A stretch of DNA of 64,000 nucleotides, from assembly GCF_001700435.1 (NCBI RefSeq), contig NZ_LYPC01000014.1:992001-1056000 (forward strand). The letters run 5' to 3'. Position numbers and translations under genes: made by a program. Below the pieces are notes generated by a model. It was not told the origin of the DNA, ran no database searches, and saw only the letters and a program-made list of their open reading frames with translations. Origin of the DNA: Paenibacillus pectinilyticus. GTDB taxonomy: Bacteria; Bacillota; Bacilli; Paenibacillales; NBRC-103111. Below are positions 54,761-63,272 of the stretch, piece by piece; position 1 is the stretch's first letter, and each line of letters begins with the position of its first letter.

Positions 54761-54994
54761 TGTCCCTTTTCTCACATCGATCGCACCCCAAACCCTCGAC
54801 ATAGTCAAAAAAGAGCCCCTAAATGTCAAGTTCGAGGGATTACCAAGGAGTAAATGTGGTTTTATGATGGAGCTAGTCAGGTGTGTGGAAGCGCTTTTGA
54901 CGAGTACATAGTGGGGAGGTAACTAGCACGCGTAAGATGGAAGTTTGCTAAATGAAGTAGCTTCAATTCACAGAAGAGAGGAAGGTAATTTTTG
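54761..54994. other. Leader region of the sialidase gene
   Basis: No gene recognised. It has a 7-bp dyad, CCCTCGA near 54795 with TCGAGGG near 54833. No clear -35/-10 pair could be fixed for the sialidase. Confidence 0.35.
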
Positions 54995-56644
54995 ATGAAA
55001 ATAATAACAAATGTGTTTCGTTTACTCTTATGTACGGCTATAGTGATGACTATGCTTACCTTTCAAGGTAAGATTGCGGAAGCTTCTGTTCCTGCGGGTG
55101 TGCTGAATTATGCGATTAACAGCACGTTTAATGGGACATCGGACTACGTGGACAAAACAGCTGACCGCACTGTCGTCTCATCGCTAACGCAAGGATCGAT
55201 CTCTGTCAAATTCAAATCCACGAGCACAGCGGTTGCGAAGACATTTCTCAGCGTATCAGATACGAATGATCCTTCTAGCAATCTGTCCTTCACGATGAAT
55301 AATGGCACGGTATACTTTGAAAACCGAGAAAATGGCAGCTATGCCACGCAATTAAGCGCTGCTGGGACGTATAATGATGGTGCTTGGCACACAGCGGTCT
55401 TAACTGTTGGCTCTACGGGCACGAAGATCTACGTAGATGGTTATCAAAAAGCAAGCGCAGCTTCAACGAGCTTCTTCACCAATGTGACCAACATCAATGG
55501 CATGTGGGTTGGCCGAAACGTGGATAGTGGCGGGGGCCAATGGTATTATTCAGGCAGTCTTGCTTATGTGAACATATACAATGTTGCGCTTACAGCGGCT
55601 CAGGTCAAAGAGCTTGAGTTCCTGACGGAACAAACGCTATTTACGACGAGTGACGGATTGGGTTATGCCCAATATCGCATTCCTAGTATTGTGGTTAGTT
55701 CAAGCGGCACGGTGCTCGTAGCAGCAGAAGCGCGATCTGGCGGTGATCAAACGCCGACGGATATCGTCTTTAAACGAAGTACGGACGGGGGGACGACGTT
55801 CTCTTCGCAAGTGATTTTAGCCCCAGGCAAATCACAAGGCTATGCGGAAATGAATCCCATGCTCATTGCGGAGAATACGGGTACGCGGGTTCATCTGTTG
55901 TGGAGTCGATGGATCTGGGGCAACTGCCAATATTTCATCCGTACAAGTACAGACGACGGGGTGACATGGGGGGCAGCACAAGACATCACTTCTGCCTTAC
56001 TTCCATACAAAACATCAGGAAATGCCTATTATTTTGCCAATTTATCCGGTGCTGGAATGGGCCCAGGGCATGGAATTCAAATGAGTAATGCGGTACTGGT
56101 CGTACCGATTTATATGACCACACCGAACTGGACGAATTCGACAGTCGCTTCCATCTACAGCACGGATAATGGTGTAACATGGAACGCAGGCTCCAAAGTA
56201 CCGAATCCTTCGGGCTTTTCGCTCATCCATGAGAACATGATGGTTCAACTGTCCAATGGCAGCCTCATGACGAATATGCGCAATCCGGGAAGTGATTACC
56301 GGGCAATCTCTACGTCGACAGGTGTGAATGGGACATGGAGCACGCCAGTGTCGGATACCACGTTGATCGATCCTGTTGTTCAAGGCAGTCTTCAACGTTA
56401 TGATGCCTCGACGATCTTGTTCACGAATCCTGCGAATACGAGCACGCGAACGAATATGACGATTCGGATGAGCAACGATGATGGAGCTACTTGGGTTAAA
56501 TCCAAAGAGATTTATGCCGGCACGAATGGCTATTCGGATATCGGAGTTGCACCAGATAAAACCATTTTTGTACTGTATGAAAAGCCTGCGGGCAGCAAAA
56601 TCGCGTTAGCGCGCTTAAGTAAGGCGTGGATCGAAACGCCTTAA
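54995..56644 (+). CDS. Secreted GH33 sialidase with N-terminal LamG/concanavalin-like domain
   Basis: The 549-residue precursor has a signal peptide of about 1-30. A jelly-roll binding domain follows (about 40-205; GAWHTAVLTVGSTGTKIYVDG, LAYVNIYNVALTAAQVKELE), then a six-bladed propeller with the FRIP-type motif as YAQYRIPSIV (near 226) and four Asp boxes: RSTDGGTTF, TSTDDGVTW, YSTDNGVTW and SNDDGATW (about 260, 316, 388 and 492). These are the hallmarks of exo-sialidases that release terminal sialic acid from glycoconjugates. The ATG at 54995 follows AGAGGAAGG. It sits downstream of the nan operon, separated by repeat arrays and a terminator, so it is a separate transcription unit serving the same pathway. 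Confidence 0.93.
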   Translation: MKIITNVFRLLLCTAIVMTMLTFQGKIAEASVPAGVLNYAINSTFNGTSDYVDKTADRTVVSSLTQGSISVKFKSTSTAVAKTFLSVSDTNDPSSNLSFTMNNGTVYFENRENGSYATQLSAAGTYNDGAWHTAVLTVGSTGTKIYVDGYQKASAASTSFFTNVTNINGMWVGRNVDSGGGQWYYSGSLAYVNIYNVALTAAQVKELEFLTEQTLFTTSDGLGYAQYRIPSIVVSSSGTVLVAAEARSGGDQTPTDIVFKRSTDGGTTFSSQVILAPGKSQGYAEMNPMLIAENTGTRVHLLWSRWIWGNCQYFIRTSTDDGVTWGAAQDITSALLPYKTSGNAYYFANLSGAGMGPGHGIQMSNAVLVVPIYMTTPNWTNSTVASIYSTDNGVTWNAGSKVPNPSGFSLIHENMMVQLSNGSLMTNMRNPGSDYRAISTSTGVNGTWSTPVSDTTLIDPVVQGSLQRYDASTILFTNPANTSTRTNMTIRMSNDDGATWVKSKEIYAGTNGYSDIGVAPDKTIFVLYEKPAGSKIALARLSKAWIETP

Positions 56645-56724
56645 TAGAGTGGCAGGGAGCCTTGCATCATGCAAGTCTCTTCCAGCTTTTCGTGGCTGAG
56701 CGAGAGCTCACCCTGTGTAACAGA

Positions 56725-56768
56725 AAAAAGCAGCATCCTCAGGTAAATACCTGCAGGTGCTGCTTTTA
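56725..56768. terminator. Bidirectional terminator between sialidase and modB
   Basis: AAAAGCAGC and GCTGCTTTT arms continue into CC/GG around an inner AGGTA/TACCT stem; A's and T's flank both sides. Confidence 0.85.
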
Positions 56769-57431
56769 TTCGTTCTTCCCTCTGCGATTGGCGAAAAACA
56801 AAAGCCCGAAAGATATCAAGATAATGGCGCCAGCCCAGCACCACGCTAAGGTTTGATTGCCGGACTCGACTGCAATGTAGATAGCGGTCGGTAATGTTTG
56901 CGTTTTGTGCGGGATATTCCCTGCAATCATCAAGGTCGCTCCGAATTCCCCAAGTCCTCTGGCAAAGCCGAGAATATAAGCAGATGTCACAGATCGCCAT
57001 GCTAACGGTAAGGTGATATATCGCAATACTTGCCACTCATTAGCACCGATAGACCTTCCAGCGTCTTCCAAATCTTTGTTGATGAGAGAGAAACCGGTTT
57101 TCATCGTTTGATAAACGAGTGGGAAGGAGACCACGACCGAAGCGATCACAGCCGCCCCCCATGTGAAAATAATCGACTGATCAAAGATACGCTCCAGAAG
57201 GTAGCCAATCCAACTCTTTTTGCCTAGCAGGACAAGTAAGATAAAGCCCACGACCGTAGGTGGGAGGACAAGCGGTAGAAGAAAGCTGGTTTCTAACAAT
57301 GTCTTTCCCCGAAAACGGCGCCGCGACATGTTCCAAGCTGCGAGGCCGCCAAGCACGAGAACAAAAAGGCTAGAGACGACAGCAACCTTTAATGAAAGCA
57401 GAATAGGAGAAGCGAATTCGGACCAGCTCAT
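56766..57431 (-). CDS. modB: Molybdate ABC transporter permease
   Basis: This 221-residue permease has five helices (ILLSLKVAVVSSLFVLVLGGLAAW at the start). LPLVLPPTVVGFILL and the EAA-type loop EDAGRSIGANEWQVLRYITLPLAW, with RGLGEFGATLMIAGNIP, are diagnostic for ModB. The ATG follows GAGGTTG. It is co-transcribed with modA 11 bases upstream. The usual third gene, modC, is absent: the next gene is the convergent sialidase. Confidence 0.95.
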   Translation of the reverse strand: MSWSEFASPILLSLKVAVVSSLFVLVLGGLAAWNMSRRRFRGKTLLETSFLLPLVLPPTVVGFILLVLLGKKSWIGYLLERIFDQSIIFTWGAAVIASVVVSFPLVYQTMKTGFSLINKDLEDAGRSIGANEWQVLRYITLPLAWRSVTSAYILGFARGLGEFGATLMIAGNIPHKTQTLPTAIYIAVESGNQTLAWCWAGAIILISFGLLFFANRRGKNE

Positions 57432-57442
57432 GTGTTACAACC

Positions 57443-58309
57443 TCATTTTGGGATGGTAAAGCCGAATTTTACGAAAACATCTTGTGCTTCTTTACTTTGC
57501 AGATACGTGTAGAAATCACCAGCTTCTTTGCTGTGTTTGGTTGCTTTTACGATGCCGGCAGGATATTCAATCGGTGTGTAGGATTTAGGATCAACACTGA
57601 AGGCTACTTTGACACTTTTGGAAGTCAACGCATCTGTTTTGTAAACGAAACCAGCTTCCGCATTTCCAGACTCTACATAAGTAAGAACTTGACGTACATC
57701 TTTGCCTTGTACTGTTTTGGCTTGTAGTGTATCCCATAGCTTAGCGTTCGTCAATGCTTCTTTGGCGTAGCTGCCTGCTGGAACTGTCTGAGGCTCACCA
57801 ACGGCTAAATGCTTGATACCGTCGCCAGTTAAATCTTCGACTTTCTGAACGGCTACTTTGCCATCAGCAGGAACTACAACGACAAGTTCATTGATCAATA
57901 AGTTCTTTTGCTGAGCGGGATCAATTAATTGCTTATCGGTGAGAGCTTTCATATTTTTCGTTGCTGCCGAGAAGAATAAATCTGCGGGAGCTCCTTGTTC
58001 AATTTGCTGTTGAAGTGCGCCGGATGCGCCGAAGTTAAAATTGAGTTTGATTTGTTTATTTTTGCTCTCATAGTTGGTTTGAATCTCTTTGAAAGCATCG
58101 GTCAAACTTGCAGCTGCTGAGATCGTAAGTTCTACTTTCTCGGTGGGTACAGGTGTTGCTGTTGGTGTAGCCGCTGCGGTTGCTTGTGCCGTTTGTGTTG
58201 GCGTCGTACTTGCTGATGACTGATCCTTATTACTTCCGCAACCTGAGATAATCATGGATATGATAGCGAAAGATGCTAAAACATAACTAACCTTCTTTAA
58301 ACGTAACAT
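57443..58309 (-). CDS. modA: Molybdate-binding lipoprotein
   Basis: The 288-residue precursor has a lipobox (IISGCGSN), a Thr/Ala/Pro linker, and the ModA fold: LTISAAASLTDAFKEIQ, FNFGASGALQQQIEQGAPADLFFSA, NELVVVVP, and YPAGIVKATKHSKEAGDFYTYL. It captures molybdate or tungstate for ModB. GGAGGG precedes the ATG. The upstream region shared with the regulator at 58470 contains a 9-bp inverted repeat, so control by that regulator in response to molybdate is likely. Confidence 0.95.
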   Translation of the reverse strand: MLRLKKVSYVLASFAIISMIISGCGSNKDQSSASTTPTQTAQATAAATPTATPVPTEKVELTISAAASLTDAFKEIQTNYESKNKQIKLNFNFGASGALQQQIEQGAPADLFFSAATKNMKALTDKQLIDPAQQKNLLINELVVVVPADGKVAVQKVEDLTGDGIKHLAVGEPQTVPAGSYAKEALTNAKLWDTLQAKTVQGKDVRQVLTYVESGNAEAGFVYKTDALTSKSVKVAFSVDPKSYTPIEYPAGIVKATKHSKEAGDFYTYLQSKEAQDVFVKFGFTIPK

Positions 58310-58341
58310 GATATTCCCTCCAATGTTATATTTATATCTAT

Positions 58342-58369
58342 TTGATTATAAATAAAATAATATAATCAA
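58342..58369. promoter_or_regulatory. Inverted repeat upstream of modA, candidate regulator site
   Basis: TTGATTATA-N10-TATAATCAA, a perfect 9-base dyad 33 bases upstream of the modA start codon. Known ModE sites are also AT-rich dyads with similar spacing. Confidence 0.55.
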
Positions 58370-58411
58370 TGTTCATTATATTAAACCATGTCTAATTAGT
58401 AAACAAATCGA

Positions 58412-58440
58412 TTGAAATACCGTAAGCGTCGCCGTATGAT
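58412..58440 (+). promoter_or_regulatory. Promoter of the mod regulator gene
   Basis: TTGAAA (58412-58417), a 17-base spacer and TATGAT (58435-58440). Confidence 0.6.
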
Positions 58441-58469
58441 AATAGAAGCTGCATTGATGGAGGTTTACC

Positions 58470-59423
58470 ATGACAACGGACATGTCCTATACAACGGAAG
58501 AAATATCTAAACTTTTGAAAATATCTAAATTAACGGTCTATGATCTCATCAAAAAAGGGGAGCTTCCAGCCTATCGGGTGGGCAAGCAAATGCGTGTAGA
58601 TGCTTCTGATCTTGAGGCATACAAAACACGTGCCAAAGGCGGCAAGCTAGCTGCGGTTCAAACGGAAGCCGTCCAGGCCCCAAGCCACTATCCAATCTCA
58701 CCCGTTTCTTCATCAAAAAACACGCTTGTCATTACTGGACAGGATGTAAGTCTGGATATATTAGCGAAACATATTGAGAAATATGTGCCTCATTATCGAC
58801 CGCTTCGGTCGTATGTGGGCAGTATGGACAGTCTGATTTCGATGTATAAAGGTGAATCCGATATAGTGAGCACGCATCTGTTAGATGGGGACACAGGTGA
58901 GTATAACCTTGCCTTTATTCGAAAATTATTGATTGGTTCCTCTTATGTAGTGGTGAATCTAGTGTCGCGAGCGGCCGGTTTGTATGTCCAGCAAGGAAAT
59001 CCGAAAGGAATACTGGGCTGGGCAGATCTCACACAGCCTGATCTTCGCATGGTGAATCGGGAAAAAGGCTCAGGAGCACGAGTTCTTCTCGATGAACAAC
59101 TCCGTCTACATGGCATCTCTCAGGGCGTACTGAGTGGATATGACCAAGAGGAATCGAATCACATGAGCGTAGCTGGGAAAGTGGCGACGGGTGAAGCCGA
59201 TTTCGGGGTTGGTATTGAAAAGGCGGCCTCCATGGTTGGCGGCGTGGATTTCATCCCGCTGATTCAAGAACGCTATGATCTCGTTATGCTCAAAAAGCCG
59301 GAAAACCAAATTTGGATTGAACAAGTGAAGCGTGTGCTTCAATCGGAATCTTTCCGAAATGAGCTGCGCCCTATTCAAGGGTATGATTTGTCACAGACGG
59401 GGAACATCATATATGAGACGTAA
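58470..59423 (+). CDS. Excisionase-type HTH regulator with PBP-like sensor domain (probable molybdate regulator)
   Basis: The protein has 317 residues. The N-terminus (1-55) is a MerR/excisionase-like helix-turn-helix: YTTEEISKLLKISKLTVYDLIKKGELPAYRVG. After a linker, residues of about 88-317 form a substrate-binding-protein-like domain (NTLVITGQDVSLDILAKHIE, VNREKGSGARVLLDEQL, GEADFGVGIEKAAS), the type fused to regulators of molybdate or molybdopterin genes. GGAGG precedes the ATG. It diverges from modA, with which it shares a promoter region, and is the obvious candidate regulator of modAB; the ligand (molybdate) is inferred. Confidence 0.85.
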   Translation: MTTDMSYTTEEISKLLKISKLTVYDLIKKGELPAYRVGKQMRVDASDLEAYKTRAKGGKLAAVQTEAVQAPSHYPISPVSSSKNTLVITGQDVSLDILAKHIEKYVPHYRPLRSYVGSMDSLISMYKGESDIVSTHLLDGDTGEYNLAFIRKLLIGSSYVVVNLVSRAAGLYVQQGNPKGILGWADLTQPDLRMVNREKGSGARVLLDEQLRLHGISQGVLSGYDQEESNHMSVAGKVATGEADFGVGIEKAASMVGGVDFIPLIQERYDLVMLKKPENQIWIEQVKRVLQSESFRNELRPIQGYDLSQTGNIIYET

Positions 59424-59451
59424 CGATACATTATTCGACAGTCTGTCACAG

Positions 59452-59490
59452 AAGCAAGAACCCACCTTGGCCTAAGGTGGGTTCTTGCTT
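59452..59490. terminator. Strong bidirectional terminator
   Basis: A perfect 17-bp stem, 59452-59468 with 59474-59490 (AAGCAAGAACCCACCTT and its complement), with a 5-base loop. It serves the regulator at 58470 and the opposing small gene at 59507. Confidence 0.95.
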
Positions 59491-59506
59491 TCTTTATAAT
59501 CTATTT

Positions 59507-59770
59507 TCATATAGAAGCAGGAGTGAAAACGTTAGTATTCGAAGGGGGCGGCAAAATCCGTTGATTAAATGTTGTGCTGCAATCAATGTACATGGGGTAC
59601 ACACTCTCTGGCATCTGAATACGAGGAGGAAGATAGGGTTCGATGGTTACTTCATTTTCGGGAACGGTGGAAAGTCTGAGGCGTTTGCTCTTCTCGAACA
59701 CATCAATTAAGAGATAGTACATGATACTAATCACAATAAATCCCAATCCACAGATTTGTAAATTATGCAT
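59507..59770 (-). CDS. Small single-span membrane protein, unknown
   Basis: The protein has 87 residues. The ATG at 59770 has AGGAGG nine bases upstream; the longer frame to 59794 runs through that site. A single hydrophobic helix (ICGLGFIVISIMYYLLIDVF, about 5-24) is followed by a charged segment and a Pro-rich tail (YLPPRIQMPE, ILPPPSNTN). I know no family. It is divergent from the Fur-controlled operon and ends at a strong terminator, which supports its being a real gene. Confidence 0.6.
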   Translation of the reverse strand: MHNLQICGLGFIVISIMYYLLIDVFEKSKRLRLSTVPENEVTIEPYLPPRIQMPESVYPMYIDCSTTFNQRILPPPSNTNVFTPASI

Positions 59771-59892
59771 TCTAGTTCGCCTCCTAAGAATCATTTTTCA
59801 TAGAATAACGGATTTGGCGTGCGATGTCGCTCGAAAATCGGTGTCGTTTTCTGAATTATTTTCAGAGGAGGTGGGAGCATCGGCACTTGATC

Positions 59893-59921
59893 TTGACTTA
59901 TTCAGTGAGAACCATTATCAT
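59893..59921 (+). promoter_or_regulatory. Promoter of the Fur-controlled operon
   Basis: TTGACT (59893-59898), a 17-base spacer and TATCAT (59916-59921). A first Fur-like box, TGAGAACCATTATCA (59906-59920, 13 of 15 positions to TGATAATCATTATCA), overlaps the spacer and the -10. Confidence 0.7.
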
Positions 59922-59937
59922 TTGATGTAGAGTTCAA

Positions 59938-59954
59938 TTGAAAATGATTATCAA
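59938..59954. promoter_or_regulatory. Fur box
   Basis: TTGAAAATGATTATCAA fits the 7-1-7 consensus of Gram-positive Fur (TGAnAATnATTnTCA) perfectly. It lies about 10-26 bases after the expected transcription start, so it would block transcription in iron-replete cells. Confidence 0.8.
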
Positions 59955-59977
59955 TGAAAGACGAAGGAATGGACATC

Positions 59978-60724
59978 ATGAGGGGGCGAGTGAGGATGAA
60001 TCACAACGAGAACGGAATCGGCAGCGGAACCATCCAAGTCATTGCGGATTATGAAGTAGAGCGGTGGCTGCACACGCTTTCTCTTGAAGACCAAGCGCGC
60101 ACTTCCGAAGATCCAGATTGGCAGCAACTCACGCAGTACGCAGCCTACCATGCGATAAATGGGTGGTACTCCTTACCCGTCGCTTCACGGTCGTTGCTCG
60201 CGTTGACGCAGCTTTTTGAAAGAAAATGGACGAATAAAGTGAGTAAGTTTGGATCGGAAGCTACGTATCGAGAAGTGAAGCACCGTGTGCTAACGCATTT
60301 GTATGATGTGCTTAGAAGTGACAGCGCCTTGGAGTGGCCGCATCTGTTGTTTGAGAGCATAGATGTTTGGATGGAAGAGCTTCAAATGGGATTGTCGATG
60401 ATTATTCAGGTGATGGCGCCGTCAGAGAAATCCTTTGTTATTCATAAATATGTCATGGACGACGGCGCGGCTTCGCTCGCACTGTTTACACATATGTCGA
60501 TTGTTTTTTGTCATAAAGCATTTGGCGTCATGCCGGAAGCCTTGCAAATAGTTAATCTAATGAGCGGTATGCAGCAACGCATAGAAACGAAGGATTTCAT
60601 CGTTGAACAGTCGATCGATTATATCCGACTTGTCAAAGATGTCTATTTAGAAAGCCGAACATGTGGATGCTGCGTAGAGGAGGGTCTTCATGGAAATAAA
60701 TCCAATATGGCAATCCACCAGTGA
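59978..60724 (+). CDS. Unknown protein, first gene of a Fur-controlled operon
   Basis: This 248-residue soluble, helix-rich protein is of no family I recognise. Possible starts are ATG 59954 (overlaps the Fur box), 59969, 59978 (GAAGGA nine bases upstream, preferred) and 59996. Features: an acidic N-terminal half with ADYEVERWLHTLSLEDQ and WQQLTQYAAYHAINGWYSLP, a helical middle (LFERKWTNKVSKFGSEATYREVKHRVLTHLYD), and a C-terminal TCGCCVEEG cysteine cluster (three Cys within four residues) that could bind metal. It overlaps the next gene by 35 bases, so the two are translationally coupled. Iron control suggests a role in iron or redox homeostasis; this is inference. Confidence 0.65.
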   Translation: MRGRVRMNHNENGIGSGTIQVIADYEVERWLHTLSLEDQARTSEDPDWQQLTQYAAYHAINGWYSLPVASRSLLALTQLFERKWTNKVSKFGSEATYREVKHRVLTHLYDVLRSDSALEWPHLLFESIDVWMEELQMGLSMIIQVMAPSEKSFVIHKYVMDDGAASLALFTHMSIVFCHKAFGVMPEALQIVNLMSGMQQRIETKDFIVEQSIDYIRLVKDVYLESRTCGCCVEEGLHGNKSNMAIHQ

Positions 60725-61523
60725 TTTATTATCCCTCCGTTTTACAACATTGACCGCCTCCTCGGATGGCATCTTGTATGCCGGAACGGAAGGGCATGGT
60801 GTCGTACAATTTACACCGTTACGCTCTTGGGAATGTGCATCTGAGGGTTTGCCGGAAGGTGTTCATGTTTCTCGATTGGATTGGGTAGAAGGGCAGTTAT
60901 TCGCCTCCACGAGGCTTGGCTTATATCGGCTAGAGGACGATGTTTGGCAGCAAACTTCGGTTACCGATTCCTGTTATCGGGCGATTGGCTGGGGGGATCG
61001 ATTCGTCCTAACGGAGAATGGTTTGCTCTGCGGGAATAATGAAGATTGGCTCCCCCTCGCCTATCGCGGGAAGAAGACGTATGATTTGCTTGTAACGCCT
61101 CATTTTATTTTCCTAGGATATGAGGATGGCGTTGCATTCTACGATTTATTTACGGGAGATTGGTGTACCATGCCGCTTCCAGAAGCTGTAACAAGCTTAG
61201 CTGTGTTTAATAGCATGCTGATTGGGACGACAGAGAGTGGCAGTGTGGTGATGGGCAATAAAAAAGGCGGCTTCCTGCAGCATCGATTCGAAGGCATGTT
61301 CATTAATCGCTTGGTGCCGCATCGAGGTTCAGTCTATGCTTGCGCGGATACAGGATTGTACAAGTTGATCGAGTTCAGAGGAAGTTTCATGATGCAAGCT
61401 TTGAATGCCCAAGCCGAGGTTACGGATTTGCTGATTTGGCGAGATATGATGGTGATCTCGACCAGAGAATCAGGGATTAAGTATAAACATGCTGATACAA
61501 CCGGTTTTCAGACGGTCCTATAA
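60690..61523 (+). CDS. Unknown beta-propeller-like protein, second gene of the Fur-controlled operon
   Basis: The protein has 277 residues, with GAGGAGGG five bases before the ATG, which lies inside the preceding gene (35-base overlap). The sequence is a series of short blades with aromatic/Gly turns: GILYAGTEGHGVVQF, GQLFASTRLGLYRLEDDVW, DRFVLTENGLLCG, NSMLIGTTESGSVVMG, GSVYACADTGLYKLIEF and RDMMVISTRESGIKY. This pattern resembles ligand-free propeller folds of the YVTN/two-component-regulator type, about six blades. There is no signal peptide, so it is cytoplasmic. The stop lies within the terminator. The function is unknown; a partner role for the Cys-rich protein upstream is inferred from coupling. 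Confidence 0.65.
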   Translation: MEINPIWQSTSDLLSLRFTTLTASSDGILYAGTEGHGVVQFTPLRSWECASEGLPEGVHVSRLDWVEGQLFASTRLGLYRLEDDVWQQTSVTDSCYRAIGWGDRFVLTENGLLCGNNEDWLPLAYRGKKTYDLLVTPHFIFLGYEDGVAFYDLFTGDWCTMPLPEAVTSLAVFNSMLIGTTESGSVVMGNKKGGFLQHRFEGMFINRLVPHRGSVYACADTGLYKLIEFRGSFMMQALNAQAEVTDLLIWRDMMVISTRESGIKYKHADTTGFQTVL

Positions 61524-61570
61524 AAGAAGAAGCTCCCAGATGACTACATTCTGGGAGCTTCTTCTTTTAT
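61521..61570. terminator. Bidirectional terminator between the Fur operon and the sulfatase gene
   Basis: AAAAGAAGAAGCTCCCAGA pairs with TCTGGGAGCTTCTTCTTTT, a 19-bp perfect stem flanked by A's and T's. Confidence 0.95.
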
Positions 61571-61605
61571 AGAGGGAATCCAGCCGAACACATCCTTACA
61601 TTCTG

Positions 61606-63117
61606 CTAAGCATGCCAAATCCGCGGCATCGCCAGCGGCTCCTTACCCAGCTCTGCCCAAATATAAGAAAGCAGCAAGCTCGCTTTCAGCTCTTTAAACG
61701 CAGGATCGTCCCACAGATTATTGATTTCACCAGGATCCTCGTGGAGATCAAAGATTTCACCGTAGGTTTGGTTATAGTAAACGGTTAGCTTATACCGCTC
61801 ATCGACATATGTTTTTTGATGAATGGTCGTCTTCTCATGGCGGAATTCACAGATCGCATGTTGGCGAACCCGTTCGAGAATTCCTGTCCAAACAAGGCTT
61901 TGATCCAGACCTGTCATGGAACACGGAATAGGCAGACCAGCCAAGGATAGAAAGGTTGGCGCGAGATCGACGAGCGATTGAATCGCATTGGACGTTCGTC
62001 CGGCAGGCACGTGACCTGGATAGCGGACGATAAACGGCAGCTTAATGAGATCCTCGTAATGGAAGCCGCCTTTGTATTGAAGGCCATGCTGGCCGAAGAA
62101 ATGACCATGATCCGTCGTAAAGACGACAATCGTATTATCCGCTAGGCCTAGTGCATCAAGCCGATCAAGAATACGGCCAATGTGCGCATCCATACAGCTA
62201 ATCATGCCGTAATACGTGGCGACGATTTGTTTGCGCTCATGGTCAGGCAGCTGTGAATGAGAGTGATACCCATGAATGCCATAACCGCTTTCGTTTAAAT
62301 AGGAAAAGTCGGGTTGATCCTCTTGTGTCAGACGGAAATGCGGCGGATTTTTCTCGTGTTCGCCTGGTGTCGCGGTAGGGATTGTTAGCTTATTCGGATC
62401 ATACATCGTGTCCCAGGGAGCAGGGACGAGATAATCGGGGTGCGGATCGAAAAAACTGGACCACAGGAAGAACCCTTCGTCCGATTGTTGATATTGCTCC
62501 AGCAGGGCGTTGGTTCTTTCGGCAATCCAAGTATTGTAATGGAATTCTTCTGGAATAGCCCAATGATGGAGCTGCTTAGGATCCATATTTCCCGTCGGAG
62601 CGACGAAATAATCACGCCAGTTCGTAAGACCCTTCTCTTCCAGCCATAGCACATAATGTTGTCCCACGTGAGCTTCGTTCGTATGATTCCGCGCAAGTTC
62701 CACATGATCAAAGCCATAGAAAGGTTGATCGAATGATTGCCAGAACTCGAGGTCTTGCAGAATCGGATACGACTCTAGAGAGGGATATTCCTCAGTTCCT
62801 TTTAGCGGTTGAAAATGTGCCTTGCCAATTAGCGCTGTGCGGTAGTCAGCCTTTTTAAAATCCTCGCCAACGGTATGCCGATCTTCCAGTAACTTGGTGC
62901 CTAACGTCCAGGCCCCGTGCTGGCTAGGGTACTGGCCCGTAATGATCGAAGATCTTGTCGGAGTACATGTCGGATTCGGACAATAGGCCCGCGTAAACGT
63001 TGTCCCCTCATTGACCAGTCGATCCAAATTGGGAGTAGATATCTCAGAATTGAATGCCCCAATCGTATTCCAGTGCTGCTGATCGCTGGTGATCAGTAGA
63101 ATATTTGGTTTCTTCAT
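61606..63117 (-). CDS. Sulfatase family hydrolase (Cys-type)
   Basis: This 503-residue protein has metal-binding ITSDQQHWNTIG at the N-terminus, the signature CTPTRSSIITG with Cys 51 (converted to formylglycine by a maturase in active enzymes), GKAHFQ, FTTDHGHFFGQHGLQYKG (metal-binding DH), and a C-terminal DLHEDPGEINNLWDDPAF. No signal peptide is visible, so it is probably cytoplasmic and acts on imported sulfated sugars. It is monocistronic and divergent from an AraC gene at 63273, its likely regulator. The substrate is unknown; the sialidase nearby suggests host-type glycans, but that is speculation. Confidence 0.9.
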   Translation of the reverse strand: MKKPNILLITSDQQHWNTIGAFNSEISTPNLDRLVNEGTTFTRAYCPNPTCTPTRSSIITGQYPSQHGAWTLGTKLLEDRHTVGEDFKKADYRTALIGKAHFQPLKGTEEYPSLESYPILQDLEFWQSFDQPFYGFDHVELARNHTNEAHVGQHYVLWLEEKGLTNWRDYFVAPTGNMDPKQLHHWAIPEEFHYNTWIAERTNALLEQYQQSDEGFFLWSSFFDPHPDYLVPAPWDTMYDPNKLTIPTATPGEHEKNPPHFRLTQEDQPDFSYLNESGYGIHGYHSHSQLPDHERKQIVATYYGMISCMDAHIGRILDRLDALGLADNTIVVFTTDHGHFFGQHGLQYKGGFHYEDLIKLPFIVRYPGHVPAGRTSNAIQSLVDLAPTFLSLAGLPIPCSMTGLDQSLVWTGILERVRQHAICEFRHEKTTIHQKTYVDERYKLTVYYNQTYGEIFDLHEDPGEINNLWDDPAFKELKASLLLSYIWAELGKEPLAMPRIWHA

Positions 63118-63272
63118 GTGATAAAGTCCACCTTTCTATTGCTGCATGACTCTCTATTTGTAGTATAAAAACATAGGATCAAATACAAAATGACAGAATG
63201 TTAGAAGTTGTCATTATGTCTTGTTTTTATTAAGCTTAAGAGAGTTCTTGAAGTGATGGAAGTAGGTGTCGG

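Noticed and set aside
59721..59930. 69-residue + strand frame
   Set aside because: It is antisense to the small membrane gene and runs into the Fur promoter; there is no ribosome site.
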